Assembly (NCBI GenBank): GCA_050259235.1
Contig: JBLNAG010000005.1
Span: 218,156 to 282,155, forward strand
Direction: 5' to 3'
DNA from: UBA5364 sp050259235
GTDB taxonomy: Bacteria > Bacillota_I > Bacilli_A > RF39 > UBA660
DNA length: 64,000 nucleotides
Within the stretch, counting starts at the first letter, position 1; each line of letters begins with the position of its first letter. The position numbers were made by a program, and so were the translations under genes. Of this stretch, positions 33,828 to 43,232 are shown in pieces. The notes beneath the pieces are model-generated. The model ran no database searches, was not told where the DNA came from, and saw nothing but the letters and a program-made list of their open reading frames with translations.

Positions 33828-35219
33828 GTGTATAAAATGTTAAAAGAAGATTTTAAAATGGTTGTAGAAGATATATTTACAATTAGTGGAAGAGGTACAA
33901 TAGTTACTGGAAAAATTGAAAGCGGAAAAATCACTGTTAATGATGAAGTTGAGATACATAGTTTTAACAGTATAATAACAAAAACAACTGTATGTTCAAT
34001 TGAAATGTTTGGAAAACTTCCAAACACTGCTCAAACTGGTGATAATGTTGGATTATTACTAAGAGATGTGAAGAAAAGTGAAATTGAAAAGGGAGCCACA
34101 TTAGTTAATGTTAAAACAGAATCTCTTAAAGAAAAACAGCTTTCTATGTCAGAATCAACAAATGATGTAATATACACAGATGATAATAATGTAAAAAAAT
34201 TAACAATAAAATTTATAGATGAGCAACCAAAGGAATGGGAAACTGTTTCTAAAGAATGTGAATCTATGAATGTGCAAACCATATCAAATTATATCGACAG
34301 ATTGCTTAATGATAATGAGTTGTTAATTAAAAACAAACTTATTGTATTTGGTGGCTCGTCAACAGTAGGTTGCATTGGAATAGTTATTGCATCTGTATTT
34401 GCAATACTTGGCTTTGCTATTTTTAGTTATATAGGGGGTATTATAGGAATTATACTAGGTGCTAGTATTTCAAAGAGTATGTCATTAGATGACAGTAATA
34501 AGTCAGTAGCAGTGATAAAGCCTAAATTGAGTGCTATACAAAATTTGTTTAATAATAGATATAATGAATATATAAGAAAATATAATGCTGATAAAAAAAC
34601 AAAAACAGCAATAATTATAAGAACAAATCTATTTGATGTGAAAAATAACGCTATACAATATTTTATAAATGAAGATGAGATTAAATTTTTTCCTATTTCA
34701 ATATACAATATAACTATATATACATCTATAAAAGAAGGTGAGTTAGAAAAACAAAAAAAATGTATAATACCTTATATTAATGAATTAGAAACAATGGAAC
34801 CTATTATTATAAAAAAATCTGATATTGAAGATTATACAGTTCATGGAAGTAATGTATCTGAGACTAGTTCTGTAGGTGGTGGAATGGATATAGGTGGAGC
34901 ATTATTAGGTGGATTGTTATTTGGAACAGCTGGTGCTATTCTTGGTGGTGCTGAAAAACAAGAGATTATTAATAAAATAAACGATACTAGAGAAATACAA
35001 ATAAACCTCAAAAATAAAAAAATGATAATTATTAAGGGTTTTGATTTATATGAGGAACTTCTTTGTTTTATTCCCAAGAAAGAATTGTGCAAGGATAAAG
35101 AAATAAACACCAAGTCATCAAAGGAAAGTTTTAAAGAACTTAAAGAAATGTTAGATGAGGGATTTATTACAAAAGATGAATATGATAAAAAGAAAAAAGA
35201 ATTACTAGATAAAATTTAA
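33828..35219 (+). CDS. EF-Tu domain II-like / membrane / SHOCT protein
   Basis: 463 aa with an unusual order. Residues 5-95 match domain II of EF-Tu-type factors (VVEDIFTISGRGTIVTGKIESG, TVCSIEMFGK, AQTGDNVGLLLR), but no GTPase domain exists. A hydrophobic pair of helices follows near residues 178-215, then a region rich in basic residues and strands, a Gly-rich stretch (GGGMDIGGALLGGLLFG) near 345, and a C-terminal SHOCT motif (LKEMLDEGFITKDEYDKKKKELLDKI). GTG start has AGAGG 5 nt upstream; ATG 33837 is the alternative. No neighbour explains it. It might bind charged tRNA, a ribosomal partner or an invading protein at the membrane (speculative). Confidence 0.7.
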   Translation: MYKMLKEDFKMVVEDIFTISGRGTIVTGKIESGKITVNDEVEIHSFNSIITKTTVCSIEMFGKLPNTAQTGDNVGLLLRDVKKSEIEKGATLVNVKTESLKEKQLSMSESTNDVIYTDDNNVKKLTIKFIDEQPKEWETVSKECESMNVQTISNYIDRLLNDNELLIKNKLIVFGGSSTVGCIGIVIASVFAILGFAIFSYIGGIIGIILGASISKSMSLDDSNKSVAVIKPKLSAIQNLFNNRYNEYIRKYNADKKTKTAIIIRTNLFDVKNNAIQYFINEDEIKFFPISIYNITIYTSIKEGELEKQKKCIIPYINELETMEPIIIKKSDIEDYTVHGSNVSETSSVGGGMDIGGALLGGLLFGTAGAILGGAEKQEIINKINDTREIQINLKNKKMIIIKGFDLYEELLCFIPKKELCKDKEINTKSSKESFKELKEMLDEGFITKDEYDKKKKELLDKI

Positions 35220-35340
35220 GGTTATGAAAACAGCTTACAAAACAAGAAAAAGACAATGTATTTAATTATGTAGTATATGAAAAAAATTGCAGACGGGGGA
35301 AATTTTAACTGCACCGTTGCGAATTTATGTAGTGAAAATG

Positions 35341-35362
35341 ACACTTATTTAGTGTTTTTTCT
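35341..35362 (+). terminator. Terminator in the gap after the EF-Tu-like gene
   Basis: ACACT/AGTGT stem (35341-35345 with 35351-35355) with a TATTT loop and T-run. The 240-bp gap holds no gene. Confidence 0.65.
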
Positions 35363-35466
35363 TTTATTTATAAGGGTTTTTGGTAAAATATTAAATTTCT
35401 TCCCGTCTTTAAATTTTAGTTAGTAGTTTATGATATAATAATTTATAAAAAAAGAGGTGGTTTTGT

Positions 35467-35811
35467 ATGCGAAAAAAGGATAAAGAAGCAATATTTTCTT
35501 TAATTATATTTATGTTATTTGTTTTTTATACGGGTGGACTGAAAGCAGTTTGGGTTTTTATTTGCAATATGGTGCAAGTAGTTTGGCTTTTCTTTATTAT
35601 GTTAAATAGTGTGGCTATAGAAGCAACAAATGATAGCATAATAACATTATTATTAAAGTCATCTATAACTTTTGGAATTGTTGGAATAATACTTGAGGCT
35701 ATAAATGCTCCTCGAGGTAAAGTTGGTTCTATATTTGGGAAAGCTTTATTTTGGGTTGTTGGATTTCCTGTTTCAATTATTTTGAATTTCATAGGCTCTT
35801 TAATTTTCTGA
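35467..35811 (+). CDS. Small membrane protein of unknown function
   Basis: 114 aa. Hydrophobic helices near residues 9-26, 27-48, 61-80 and 88-113, with few charges between. No recognised family. AGAGGTGG precedes the ATG. Part of the element's cargo between the EF-Tu-like protein and the KAP ATPase, possibly functioning with the latter. Confidence 0.6.
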   Translation: MRKKDKEAIFSLIIFMLFVFYTGGLKAVWVFICNMVQVVWLFFIMLNSVAIEATNDSIITLLLKSSITFGIVGIILEAINAPRGKVGSIFGKALFWVVGFPVSIILNFIGSLIF

Positions 35812-35837
35812 ACATTAATGGTTAAAATTGGAAAAAA

Positions 35838-35867
35838 ATATCATATTTAATCGAAATATGATATAAT
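35838..35867 (+). promoter_or_regulatory. 11-bp perfect dyad overlapping the KAP ATPase promoter
   Basis: ATATCATATTT (35838-35848), 5-bp spacer, AAATATGATAT (35854-35864). A TATAAT (35862-35867) overlaps the right arm. No T-run follows, so an operator is more likely than a terminator. Confidence 0.6.
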
Positions 35868-35930
35868 TATTCTATGAAGAAGTTGGGGTCATAATGATTT
35901 TAACTTCTCCTTTTTTTAGGAGGGTTATGT

Positions 35931-38864
35931 ATGGATGATATTAAGGATGCAGAATATGAAGAATTAAATGAAAGAAATAATGAGAAAGAAAATAGTAATG
36001 AGACAGAAACAGTAATTATTGAAGCTCCAATAAAAAATATAGAAGATGATAAATTCAATATAGAGCCGTATGTTTTGCAACTAAAACATGCAATTGAAAA
36101 TGGAGCACGATTTATAGCTATAGATGGAACTTATGGTAGTGGAAAATCAAGCATTTTTGAGATATTAAGGGAAAAACTTGAAATAGAAACCAATAAAAAG
36201 GGTAGAAAATTAAATAATATTATACAAATTAATTTTTTAAATATTAATCCTAATGTTAATACAGTAGAGACAGATAATAATGATTCCGATAAAATAACCT
36301 TAAACAATGAATCTATAATTATAAATAATTATCATAGGTACTTTGTTAATCAAGTTGCAAATGATATATGTAGAAACCCATATGCCGTGGAAAAATTGTT
36401 CTATCATACGTTTTTTAGCTATTCAAATAATAATATAAAAAGAGAGGGAATCAGTAAGAAGATAATAGATGGTTTGCTTTTAGCTATGGTAACATTAATA
36501 GGTCTATTTTTAGCTATTTCGCCATTTAAAGATTCTGAAATTATAAAAGATATATATGTTCGTTCATCTGATATAATTCCTTATTTGTTATATATTGCTT
36601 TTGTTTTAATGTTGTTATATGGATATGGATTTTATAAACCTGAAAAAAGTGATAAAAGTCCAATGCTGGATGTTGACAAATGCAGAAATAATTTTTGCAA
36701 AATTCTTTTTGATAATCTCAATAATAAGAGCAATTTATTTATAATAATTGATGATTTAGATAGAATAAAATATAACCCAGATTTACAATTAAAAATAATA
36801 TCTTTATTATACAATGAATATTATCCTTTAAATGGGTTAATAAAAGATATAAATATTAAATTTATTTTTATGTTAGACACCTCGAAATTTAAAAATGAAA
36901 CGGAATATAAAATTAATTCAAATAAATTATTTGATTATATCTTATATGTATCAAATAATCAAAATAATATTATGAAAGATTATCTGCTCAATGAAATAGA
37001 AAATAATACTTTTTTGTCTAAATTATTTAATGAAAGTACTAATAAAAATTATTTAATAGGTTTAATAGTATCAAATTATGGAAAAATAAGGGATATTAAA
37101 CATTTTCTTAACAGAATAATGACAAAAAAAGTCTATTTAGATAAAAAAGAAGGAGTAAATATTAATAATGATGAATTAATAATAATAAGTTTTTTAATTG
37201 ATAACTATCCTGATGACATTAATGCTATATGTAAAGATATTGAACAAATTATAGTTAATTCAGCAAATTTTGATTATTTTAATAAAGCATATAAGATAAT
37301 TATAAAGCAAGCATTCGAAAAGCATATTTTGAGTAATAATTATTACATATATATTTATAATTTTAAAGACCAAAAAAATCTACTGTCAAATAGTGAACAA
37401 GAAATTATTAGTTTAATTTCTAACTTAAAACTTAATGAAGTAAATATAGAAAGAATAAATAGTATTATTAATAATAATAACAACATTAATTTTACTAAAA
37501 TATGTGATGCAACATTCTCATATATTCTTAAAAATAATAAGCACATTCTTTTAGGTAATAAAAAGTTTTCTGAGTACTACATTGAAATGTATCCTTTATA
37601 TAATAAAGAATTATGGACAAATGCATATACATATCAGTGCATATATGAATCTTACAAAAATTTTAAAAGCCACGGAAAAATAAACAAAGAATTAAAAAAA
37701 GACTTAATACAAAATATTAGTGAAATCGTTAAGCAATATGAGGTACAACTGCAAACTGATGAGGTATATTCTATATTAGAAGGAAAAGTATTAATATTTC
37801 TAAAGAATATGAAAGATTCAATATTCGATTTTAAAATAGACAATATCTTTACTAATATAGTTTTTAATGAAACAAATTTTAATTTATTTAAAGAGATTCA
37901 ATACATAGATGATAGTGAAAAAAAGTATCCAATTATTTATAAGTTATATATTGACAATTTTATATTATTTAATCAGATTTCTGAACATATTAATTCGCTA
38001 TTTATAGAAAAAATGAGAAAAGATAATTCGTTAATAGCTATTAACTTTGAAACAAAATTATTAAATGAAGAAGAATTAAATCCTAGTATAAGAGCTTATA
38101 TAATTGGCAGTCAAACACAAAATTTCAATGATATTGAACGCCAATATAATAAAATAAATGAATCTAATATAAACATTGATTGTGATTTATTAATAAAGAT
38201 AGTGGATAAATATAAATATAACAAACTATTAGATAAACATTTCATCAGTTTATTTAAAAATAGTGAAACAAAAAATAAAATATTTAATTTTATAAGAAAA
38301 AATGAATTTGATTTATCTCCTGAATTACTTAGAGAAATCTCTGTAATGAAAGGTTATAAATATAATGAACATTATTTAAAATTATTTATCAAAAACGAAT
38401 TATACGAAAATTATATATATTCAACAATACTTTTAAAAGAAGCATTTGTTTTAGATAAAGATACAACTATTAATAGAAGTCAAAAATATATAGAATCTAT
38501 TTTTGAAGTCTTTAAAAATATGAGTGTTCCATACAAAAAATATGAAATATCAAGAGGTATATTTAATGTAATAAAGCCAAATATATATAGAATAAATTAT
38601 GACGGCAATAACTTTTGGAAGATAGCCAAAATTTCTAAATTTTTGAAAGATATCGAGGATTCAAAAAAACTTTTTGAATATCTAATTTCAATAAATCAAT
38701 TTGAAGAATTTTGTAGATACATTTATAATCATCAAGGAGAATTTAAAGATTTAGAATTTAATGAAAACTTAAAAGTATATGCGTTTAGAATGTCTGAGTT
38801 TAATGTTGGGAAAACAGCGAAATCTTTTATTACAAAAGGATTAGGTAAAATAGGCGTTCATTAA
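35931..38864 (+). CDS. KAP/YobI-type membrane P-loop ATPase
   Basis: 977 aa. Residues 1-45 are acidic; Walker A is IDGTYGSGKSSIFE near 66-79; two membrane helices lie near 183-200 and 212-230 inside the ATPase domain, the mark of KAP NTPases; Walker B is NLFIIIDDLDRI near 268. The remaining 600 residues are helical and repetitive in character with no named domain. KAP and YobI-type ATPases are found on plasmids and in phage-defence islands, probably sensing infection at the membrane. AGGAGG precedes the ATG. It is the last gene of the element before attR. The effector, if any, may be the large C-terminal part. Confidence 0.78.
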   Translation: MDDIKDAEYEELNERNNEKENSNETETVIIEAPIKNIEDDKFNIEPYVLQLKHAIENGARFIAIDGTYGSGKSSIFEILREKLEIETNKKGRKLNNIIQINFLNINPNVNTVETDNNDSDKITLNNESIIINNYHRYFVNQVANDICRNPYAVEKLFYHTFFSYSNNNIKREGISKKIIDGLLLAMVTLIGLFLAISPFKDSEIIKDIYVRSSDIIPYLLYIAFVLMLLYGYGFYKPEKSDKSPMLDVDKCRNNFCKILFDNLNNKSNLFIIIDDLDRIKYNPDLQLKIISLLYNEYYPLNGLIKDINIKFIFMLDTSKFKNETEYKINSNKLFDYILYVSNNQNNIMKDYLLNEIENNTFLSKLFNESTNKNYLIGLIVSNYGKIRDIKHFLNRIMTKKVYLDKKEGVNINNDELIIISFLIDNYPDDINAICKDIEQIIVNSANFDYFNKAYKIIIKQAFEKHILSNNYYIYIYNFKDQKNLLSNSEQEIISLISNLKLNEVNIERINSIINNNNNINFTKICDATFSYILKNNKHILLGNKKFSEYYIEMYPLYNKELWTNAYTYQCIYESYKNFKSHGKINKELKKDLIQNISEIVKQYEVQLQTDEVYSILEGKVLIFLKNMKDSIFDFKIDNIFTNIVFNETNFNLFKEIQYIDDSEKKYPIIYKLYIDNFILFNQISEHINSLFIEKMRKDNSLIAINFETKLLNEEELNPSIRAYIIGSQTQNFNDIERQYNKINESNINIDCDLLIKIVDKYKYNKLLDKHFISLFKNSETKNKIFNFIRKNEFDLSPELLREISVMKGYKYNEHYLKLFIKNELYENYIYSTILLKEAFVLDKDTTINRSQKYIESIFEVFKNMSVPYKKYEISRGIFNVIKPNIYRINYDGNNFWKIAKISKFLKDIEDSKKLFEYLISINQFEEFCRYIYNHQGEFKDLEFNENLKVYAFRMSEFNVGKTAKSFITKGLGKIGVH

Positions 38865-39143
38865 CTGAATAACTATCTTTATATACTAATAATCTTTTTT
38901 ACTGCAAGGGAGCTTGTTCAATAGCTATCGTCTAAAATGATAAGTATAATACATAATTATTATTTAGTACCCCCCCATTAAAATGTAATTTAATATTTAT
39001 ATAAGTCTATTGGCGGACTAAAAGCGGAGAAAAGCATAATAAATTGTAATAAACTATGTTAATCAGTGTTATTGATGATATGGCTATCCGCTTGAAAATA
39101 GTACTATAAAGCATTCTATAATATGAAGTAATAAGTACTTTCT
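38865..39143. other. Right end of the element, non-coding, with GCGGAC repeats
   Basis: No gene. Contains GCGGACT (39013-39019), GCGGAG (39024-39029) and inverted TCCGCT (39087-39092), matching the repeats at the left end, and a run of seven C bases near 38970. Confidence 0.6.
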
Positions 39144-39194
39144 AAGACTCTTAATCTTTGGGTCCACGGTTCGAGCCCGTGAGGGGACACCAAT
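39144..39194 (+). repeat. Right attachment repeat (attR), displaced tRNA-Lys 3' end
   Basis: 51 bp identical to 24095-24145. It is the original 3' end of the tRNA gene, followed by the gene's native terminator. Confidence 0.93.
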
Positions 39195-39204
39195 ATTGAA
39201 TATG

Positions 39205-39234
39205 AAAGTTTGTAAATAATTACAAACTTTTTAT
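39205..39234 (+). terminator. Native terminator of tRNA-Lys beyond attR
   Basis: A 10-bp perfect stem (39205-39214 with 39221-39230), 6-nt loop, T-run. Confidence 0.88.
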
Positions 39235-39246
39235 TATGCTTATTAT

Positions 39247-39275
39247 TTGACAAAAAACAAAAAAAAGGTTATTAT
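39247..39275 (+). promoter_or_regulatory. Promoter of the kinase-like gene
   Basis: TTGACA (39247-39252), 17-bp spacer, TATTAT (39270-39275). Confidence 0.78.
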
Positions 39276-39300
39276 ACTTAACAAAAAAGGGGGGGATATT

Positions 39301-40200
39301 ATGCATATATATGGAATAACTAAACAACAATTTAAAAGATTAGAACCCTTAAAACTTGAAAAAGGGATTACATCTATTGAAAGTGATTTATATATCCTAC
39401 CAGGTAATCAAAATGGTCATAAACAATTATTAAAATATTATAGAAAAACAGAAGGTGAATATTTTGGAAATAAACTTCTAACCATAAATTCACTTATTGA
39501 TAATAAAAATAATATAGGAATTGAAGAATTAGTACTTCCTGACAAATTAGCGATTGTTGATAAAAAAGTAGTAGGGTTTATTATGAATTATATTGAAAAT
39601 AGTATAAATTTAATAACGCTTCTAAATTCCAATATTAATACTGGTGAAAAAATAAAACTTTTAAAACAAGTTCAAAGAATTATTTCAAAAATTCAATACC
39701 TAAAATTAAATCCTCAATTTTTACTTGGGGATATTCATGAATCTAATTTTATATTAAATACTAGTGATAATAGAGTATACGCAGTAGATTTAGATGGATG
39801 TAAGATAAGTAATAATCAAATATATAGTATGAAGTATTGTAGTTTCAATGAAAAACTATTTGATTTTCCTCATAAGTATCCACTTGATGAAAATGATAAT
39901 CCAATTCCAAATGTTAATACAGAATGGTATTGTTTTACTACTATTGTGTTAAATACAATTTCAAATGGACCTCTATACAAACTTTTATTAGAGGATTTCT
40001 ATGAATATCTTTGCTTTCTAAGAAGTAAAGGAATTTCAAATGAATTACTTGATTGTTTCTGTAATTTATATTCATCAGCTGATAATTATCAACCAGGTGA
40101 ATTACTTGATGCAATACCAGAAGATATAAGTAATATGTCTTTAAATAAATTTTTAACAAAAACAAAAAAGAAGGAATTTTATAAACCCTTTTTAAAATAA
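39301..40200 (+). CDS. Protein-kinase-fold protein
   Basis: 299 aa. The catalytic loop LLGDIHESNFIL (GDxHxxN-like) near residue 143 and the metal-binding VYAVDLDGC near residue 161 show a kinase-like fold (Ser/Thr kinase or aminoglycoside-phosphotransferase type). A glycine-rich loop is not obvious. Start at the ATG after GGGGGG; the ORF is open upstream to the promoter. It lies just outside the mobile element and is a single-gene unit. The substrate is unknown; no sensor or membrane domain is present. Confidence 0.7.
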   Translation: MHIYGITKQQFKRLEPLKLEKGITSIESDLYILPGNQNGHKQLLKYYRKTEGEYFGNKLLTINSLIDNKNNIGIEELVLPDKLAIVDKKVVGFIMNYIENSINLITLLNSNINTGEKIKLLKQVQRIISKIQYLKLNPQFLLGDIHESNFILNTSDNRVYAVDLDGCKISNNQIYSMKYCSFNEKLFDFPHKYPLDENDNPIPNVNTEWYCFTTIVLNTISNGPLYKLLLEDFYEYLCFLRSKGISNELLDCFCNLYSSADNYQPGELLDAIPEDISNMSLNKFLTKTKKKEFYKPFLK

Positions 40201-40207
40201 AAAGTTT

Positions 40208-40237
40208 AAAATATAGTTTTTATATAAACTATATTTT
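40208..40237 (+). terminator. Terminator after the kinase-like gene
   Basis: A 12-bp stem (40208-40219 with 40226-40237), 6-nt loop, T-run. Confidence 0.85.
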
Positions 40238-40329
40238 TTATATAAAAATAGAATAATAATTACTTGATAATTTATTGTTATATTATGAGGCTAGTGTTAT
40301 AATAAAACCATTAGAAAGTTGGTATTAAG

Positions 40330-40542
40330 ATGGAATGTTGTTTATGTAATGAAAAAGAAGGAGTCCATAAATATAAATTAATAGATCAAAGTACAATTGA
40401 TATATGTGATGAATGTGGCAAGATTGTATATGGAATAGAATTCAAACCTGCAGTTCCAGATAGATTGTTTCATATAATAGCGATGCTTGAATACGTTAAA
40501 GAATATAAACAAAGTAAGCAAAAGGTATTAGTAAAAAAGTAA
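40330..40542 (+). CDS. Small zinc-ribbon protein
   Basis: 70 aa. Two CxxC pairs (CCLCNEK at residues 3-9 and CDECGK near 27-32) form a zinc ribbon; the rest is a helix with a basic tail. No partner is evident nearby. The start codon follows AGAAAGTTGG at a normal distance. Could be a nucleic-acid-binding or adaptor protein; function unknown. Confidence 0.7.
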   Translation: MECCLCNEKEGVHKYKLIDQSTIDICDECGKIVYGIEFKPAVPDRLFHIIAMLEYVKEYKQSKQKVLVKK

Positions 40543-40581
40543 AAAATTTATTGTTAATGTTAAAACTTATAAGGGAATATA

Positions 40582-40609
40582 AAAGATTACCAGAAATGGT
40601 AATCTTTTT
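40582..40609 (+). terminator. Terminator after the zinc-ribbon gene
   Basis: A 10-bp perfect stem (40582-40591 with 40598-40607) and T-run. Confidence 0.87.
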
Positions 40610-40744
40610 AATTTACGTAAATAGAAGTAGTGCCATATTTTTAAATTTTTAAGAATATGGTATAATATTTATTAATAAATATATAATGAAGTGTAATAAA
40701 ATCATAATAAGACAAAATGTGTGAATATTAAATGGGAGGTAAAG

Positions 40745-41737
40745 ATGAAAAAAACAATTAAATTTCTAGTAGTGTTATTTATGGTTATTATGTTACCTGG
40801 ATGTTTTGCTGAAAAGGAGAATCTTAAAGTAAAAGATTTCTTTCCAATATCATCAAATACGCTTTATGAATTTGAAGGAACTGGTAATGAGTATGCACAG
40901 TATAATGTTTTTATTGATTATACTTCAGATAACAAAATTCAAAAAAGAATTAACAATGGTGGAACTTCTAGTGTTGAAGTTTTAGAATTAACTAGTAATG
41001 CAATAAAAAGAGTATATAAACAAGGAGAAAGCTATTATATTAGTAATAGGTTAAATGAAACTAATACTGATGAAGTGTTATTAAAAGAACCTATAACAAA
41101 AGGTACTAAATGGGATGTTGAAGGTGGAGAAAGAAGTATAACAGGAGTTAATGTAAGTATTAATACTCCTTCTGGAGATTATAAAGCAGTTGAAGTAACA
41201 ACCAAAACAGATGATAATGTAATAAAAGATTATTATGTAAAAAATTTAGGATTTGTAAAAAGTGTATTTAAATTAAAAGATTCAGAAGTTGTTTCTTCAT
41301 TAAAAAAGGTTACAACTACACCACTAAAACAACAAATAACTTTTTATTATCCAAATGATTCAAAGATCTTATTTAAGAATAAGGAAATAAGTTTTAATAC
41401 TAATGATAATATTATAAGTATTATTGAAGCTGAGTATAAAAAATCAGTGAATAATATTAAATCACCATTTTCAAATGGAACTAAAATTAATAAAATTGAT
41501 ATCTCTAGCAGTAGTCTAACTATAGATTTAAATGGTAAATTTATTGAAGAAATGAATGCAGGATCTGGTTATGAGTCATTAATTTTAAAGAGTATAGTTA
41601 ATACTTTTGGTAGTTATTATCAAAAAGAAAAAGTTATAATTACAATTGATGATAAATTATATCAATCAGGACATTTTTCTTTTAAAAAAGATGAATATAT
41701 TTTGGTTGATACTAAGAATATTGAAGAAATAAAATAG
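40745..41737 (+). CDS. GerMN-domain lipoprotein
   Basis: 330 aa. The signal peptide ends in the lipobox LPGC (Cys about 19), so it is an outer-face lipoprotein. The C-terminal 140 residues fit a GerMN domain (TFYYPND, IIEAEYKKS, INKIDISSSSLTIDLNG, YESLILKSIVNTF), as in spore-germination protein GerM and LpqB. The middle part is a beta-rich domain. In this lineage the role may be in peptidoglycan or envelope work, not spores. Start at the ATG after GGGAGG; the frame is open upstream without another good start. Confidence 0.82.
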   Translation: MKKTIKFLVVLFMVIMLPGCFAEKENLKVKDFFPISSNTLYEFEGTGNEYAQYNVFIDYTSDNKIQKRINNGGTSSVEVLELTSNAIKRVYKQGESYYISNRLNETNTDEVLLKEPITKGTKWDVEGGERSITGVNVSINTPSGDYKAVEVTTKTDDNVIKDYYVKNLGFVKSVFKLKDSEVVSSLKKVTTTPLKQQITFYYPNDSKILFKNKEISFNTNDNIISIIEAEYKKSVNNIKSPFSNGTKINKIDISSSSLTIDLNGKFIEEMNAGSGYESLILKSIVNTFGSYYQKEKVIITIDDKLYQSGHFSFKKDEYILVDTKNIEEIK

Positions 41738-41739
41738 AC

Positions 41740-41774
41740 AAAAATGATTACAAGAAATTGTAATCATTTTTATT
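41740..41774 (+). terminator. Terminator after the GerMN lipoprotein
   Basis: A long stem AAAATGATTACAA/TTGTAATCATTTT with a GAAA-type loop and a T-run; ends approximate by a base or two. Confidence 0.87.
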
Positions 41775-41892
41775 TATTTGATGTAAACCAATTAGCTTTA
41801 TCATTAAAAGCATAGATTTTAATGATAAATATGATAAAATAAGATATGAAATAAAATGCACTTATAACAATAAAGTAAGGAGAAAATATTTT

Positions 41893-43101
41893 ATGTCACA
41901 GAATATTAATAAAGCCAAACCACAATTTTTATATAGAGGAATTGTTATTCCTTATGATAAGTTAGAGTCTTTTAGCCTTTCTGAAATTGATTTAGTTGTA
42001 CCATATGAGCCGATTATAGATGAGAATGGTGATAAGGTTGTTCTAGACGGTAATGAGTATGGTGTATATATGACAGACAATAAAAAAATGGTTCAAGATG
42101 TTTATGGTAATATTCATGGGAATGGAACAACAATACAAAGTGATATTAAAATTGGTTCAGATCAAAGAAAAATTTCAATTCCGAGTATTGGTATATCTTA
42201 TGAAATTGATACAAAGGGAATAGATGTACGTCAACCAAAAATAACTAGTACTTTAAGAGGACATTATAATAATGGTTTTCAAGGTGATGAATGGATTGCA
42301 GATAAAATTCCATCTAGTAATTATGAAGTTTTTAGAATTCGAATTGGAGAGGATATTTTACACAAAGCTGAAGATGTTCCGATAATTGATAAAAATATAG
42401 AGGAAGCTAAAAAAATAGCAATAGAAAAGATGAAAATGCGTAAGTATAGATTAGATTCATTAGTAAATGAGTTATCTAAAATGACACCTATTCAACGCCT
42501 TCAAATAGAATATTCACAAATAAGTATTCTTAAAGATATTTTTGGCCCTGATGGCGTTAGATATATAAATTCTAATGATATGGATATCTCAAATAACTTT
42601 GGCAAAATAAAATATTTATTTTCAACCTTTTATAATAAAGGAAATGGAGTAATAAATTATACCACTTTAGATTATATTGAAAGCCTTAAACAAAAATTAG
42701 CAAAGTCCGAATCTCCAGAACAATTTGAAATGTTGAATCAAATTATCTTAGAAGATATTAAAAATAATGATGACAAAAGAAATGCTTTTATACAAAGAAA
42801 AAACGAAGAGGGTGTAGAGTTTACAACTGCGGGATTTGATAGAAAAAGTGAAATGATGAATGAAATATTAAACAGTTTGATCTTGGTTAATGAAAAAAGT
42901 AAGAAAACGCAAGGTTCTACTGATCCAGATATTGCAAATGGTGATAGACCTAGAATATCAAAATCTATAATTGAAGAAAAAATAGATGCTTTGAAAAAGG
43001 TGAAATTAGATGTTGAAGAGTTTCAAAGTCAAACAGTGCAACAACAAAATGGTATAAACAGTGAAAATAAAGAAGAACAAGATTGTAGTATATCTATGTA
43101 A
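41893..43101 (+). CDS. Hypothetical protein with LYRG motif
   Basis: 402 aa, not firmly recognised. The N-terminus FLYRGIVIPYDKL, the EYGVYMTDNKKMVQDVYG segment and IPSSNYEVFRIRI recall ADP-ribosyltransferase-like folds (Arg in YRG, strand with aromatic-x-Thr), but no catalytic Glu motif could be pinned down. The C-terminal half is helical and coiled-coil-like (residues 150-300), ending in a polar tail. No signal peptide. GTAAGGAG precedes the ATG. Single-gene unit convergent with cvfB. Confidence 0.6.
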   Translation: MSQNINKAKPQFLYRGIVIPYDKLESFSLSEIDLVVPYEPIIDENGDKVVLDGNEYGVYMTDNKKMVQDVYGNIHGNGTTIQSDIKIGSDQRKISIPSIGISYEIDTKGIDVRQPKITSTLRGHYNNGFQGDEWIADKIPSSNYEVFRIRIGEDILHKAEDVPIIDKNIEEAKKIAIEKMKMRKYRLDSLVNELSKMTPIQRLQIEYSQISILKDIFGPDGVRYINSNDMDISNNFGKIKYLFSTFYNKGNGVINYTTLDYIESLKQKLAKSESPEQFEMLNQIILEDIKNNDDKRNAFIQRKNEEGVEFTTAGFDRKSEMMNEILNSLILVNEKSKKTQGSTDPDIANGDRPRISKSIIEEKIDALKKVKLDVEEFQSQTVQQQNGINSENKEEQDCSISM

Positions 43102-43104
43102 ATA

Positions 43105-43132
43105 AAAAATCCTAAATTTTTAGGATTTTTTA
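43105..43132 (+). terminator. Terminator after the LYRG protein gene
   Basis: A 10-bp stem (43105-43114 with 43121-43130), 6-nt loop, T-run. Confidence 0.87.
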
Positions 43133-43232
43133 TTATATAAGTATCAAATTTTCATTAAATTTGAAATCATGAACATTTTGAAATTGTTCGTTATCATTTT
43201 TTTTATAATACATGAAATTTACTTTTAGTTTT

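Larger units (their letters stand above)
24095..39194. mobile_element. 15-kb integrative element in tRNA-Lys(CTT)
   Basis: Bounded by the 51-bp direct repeat of the tRNA 3' end, with GCGGAC repeats just inside each border as candidate integrase arm sites. It carries a Tn916-family-like tyrosine integrase, cI-like repressor, small excisionase, a replication-initiator-like protein, two large ATPases of defence-associated families, and a matrixin/ECF-sigma module. No phage structural or conjugation genes are present, so it is a satellite-like or mobilisable island. The integrase lies in the middle, not at a border, and a fossil tRNA fragment at 27.5 kb suggests that two elements have merged. Confidence 0.88.

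Noticed and set aside
24095..39194. Element as an intact prophage or conjugative element
   Set aside because: No capsid, tail, terminase, relaxase, coupling-protein or VirB4-type genes are present.
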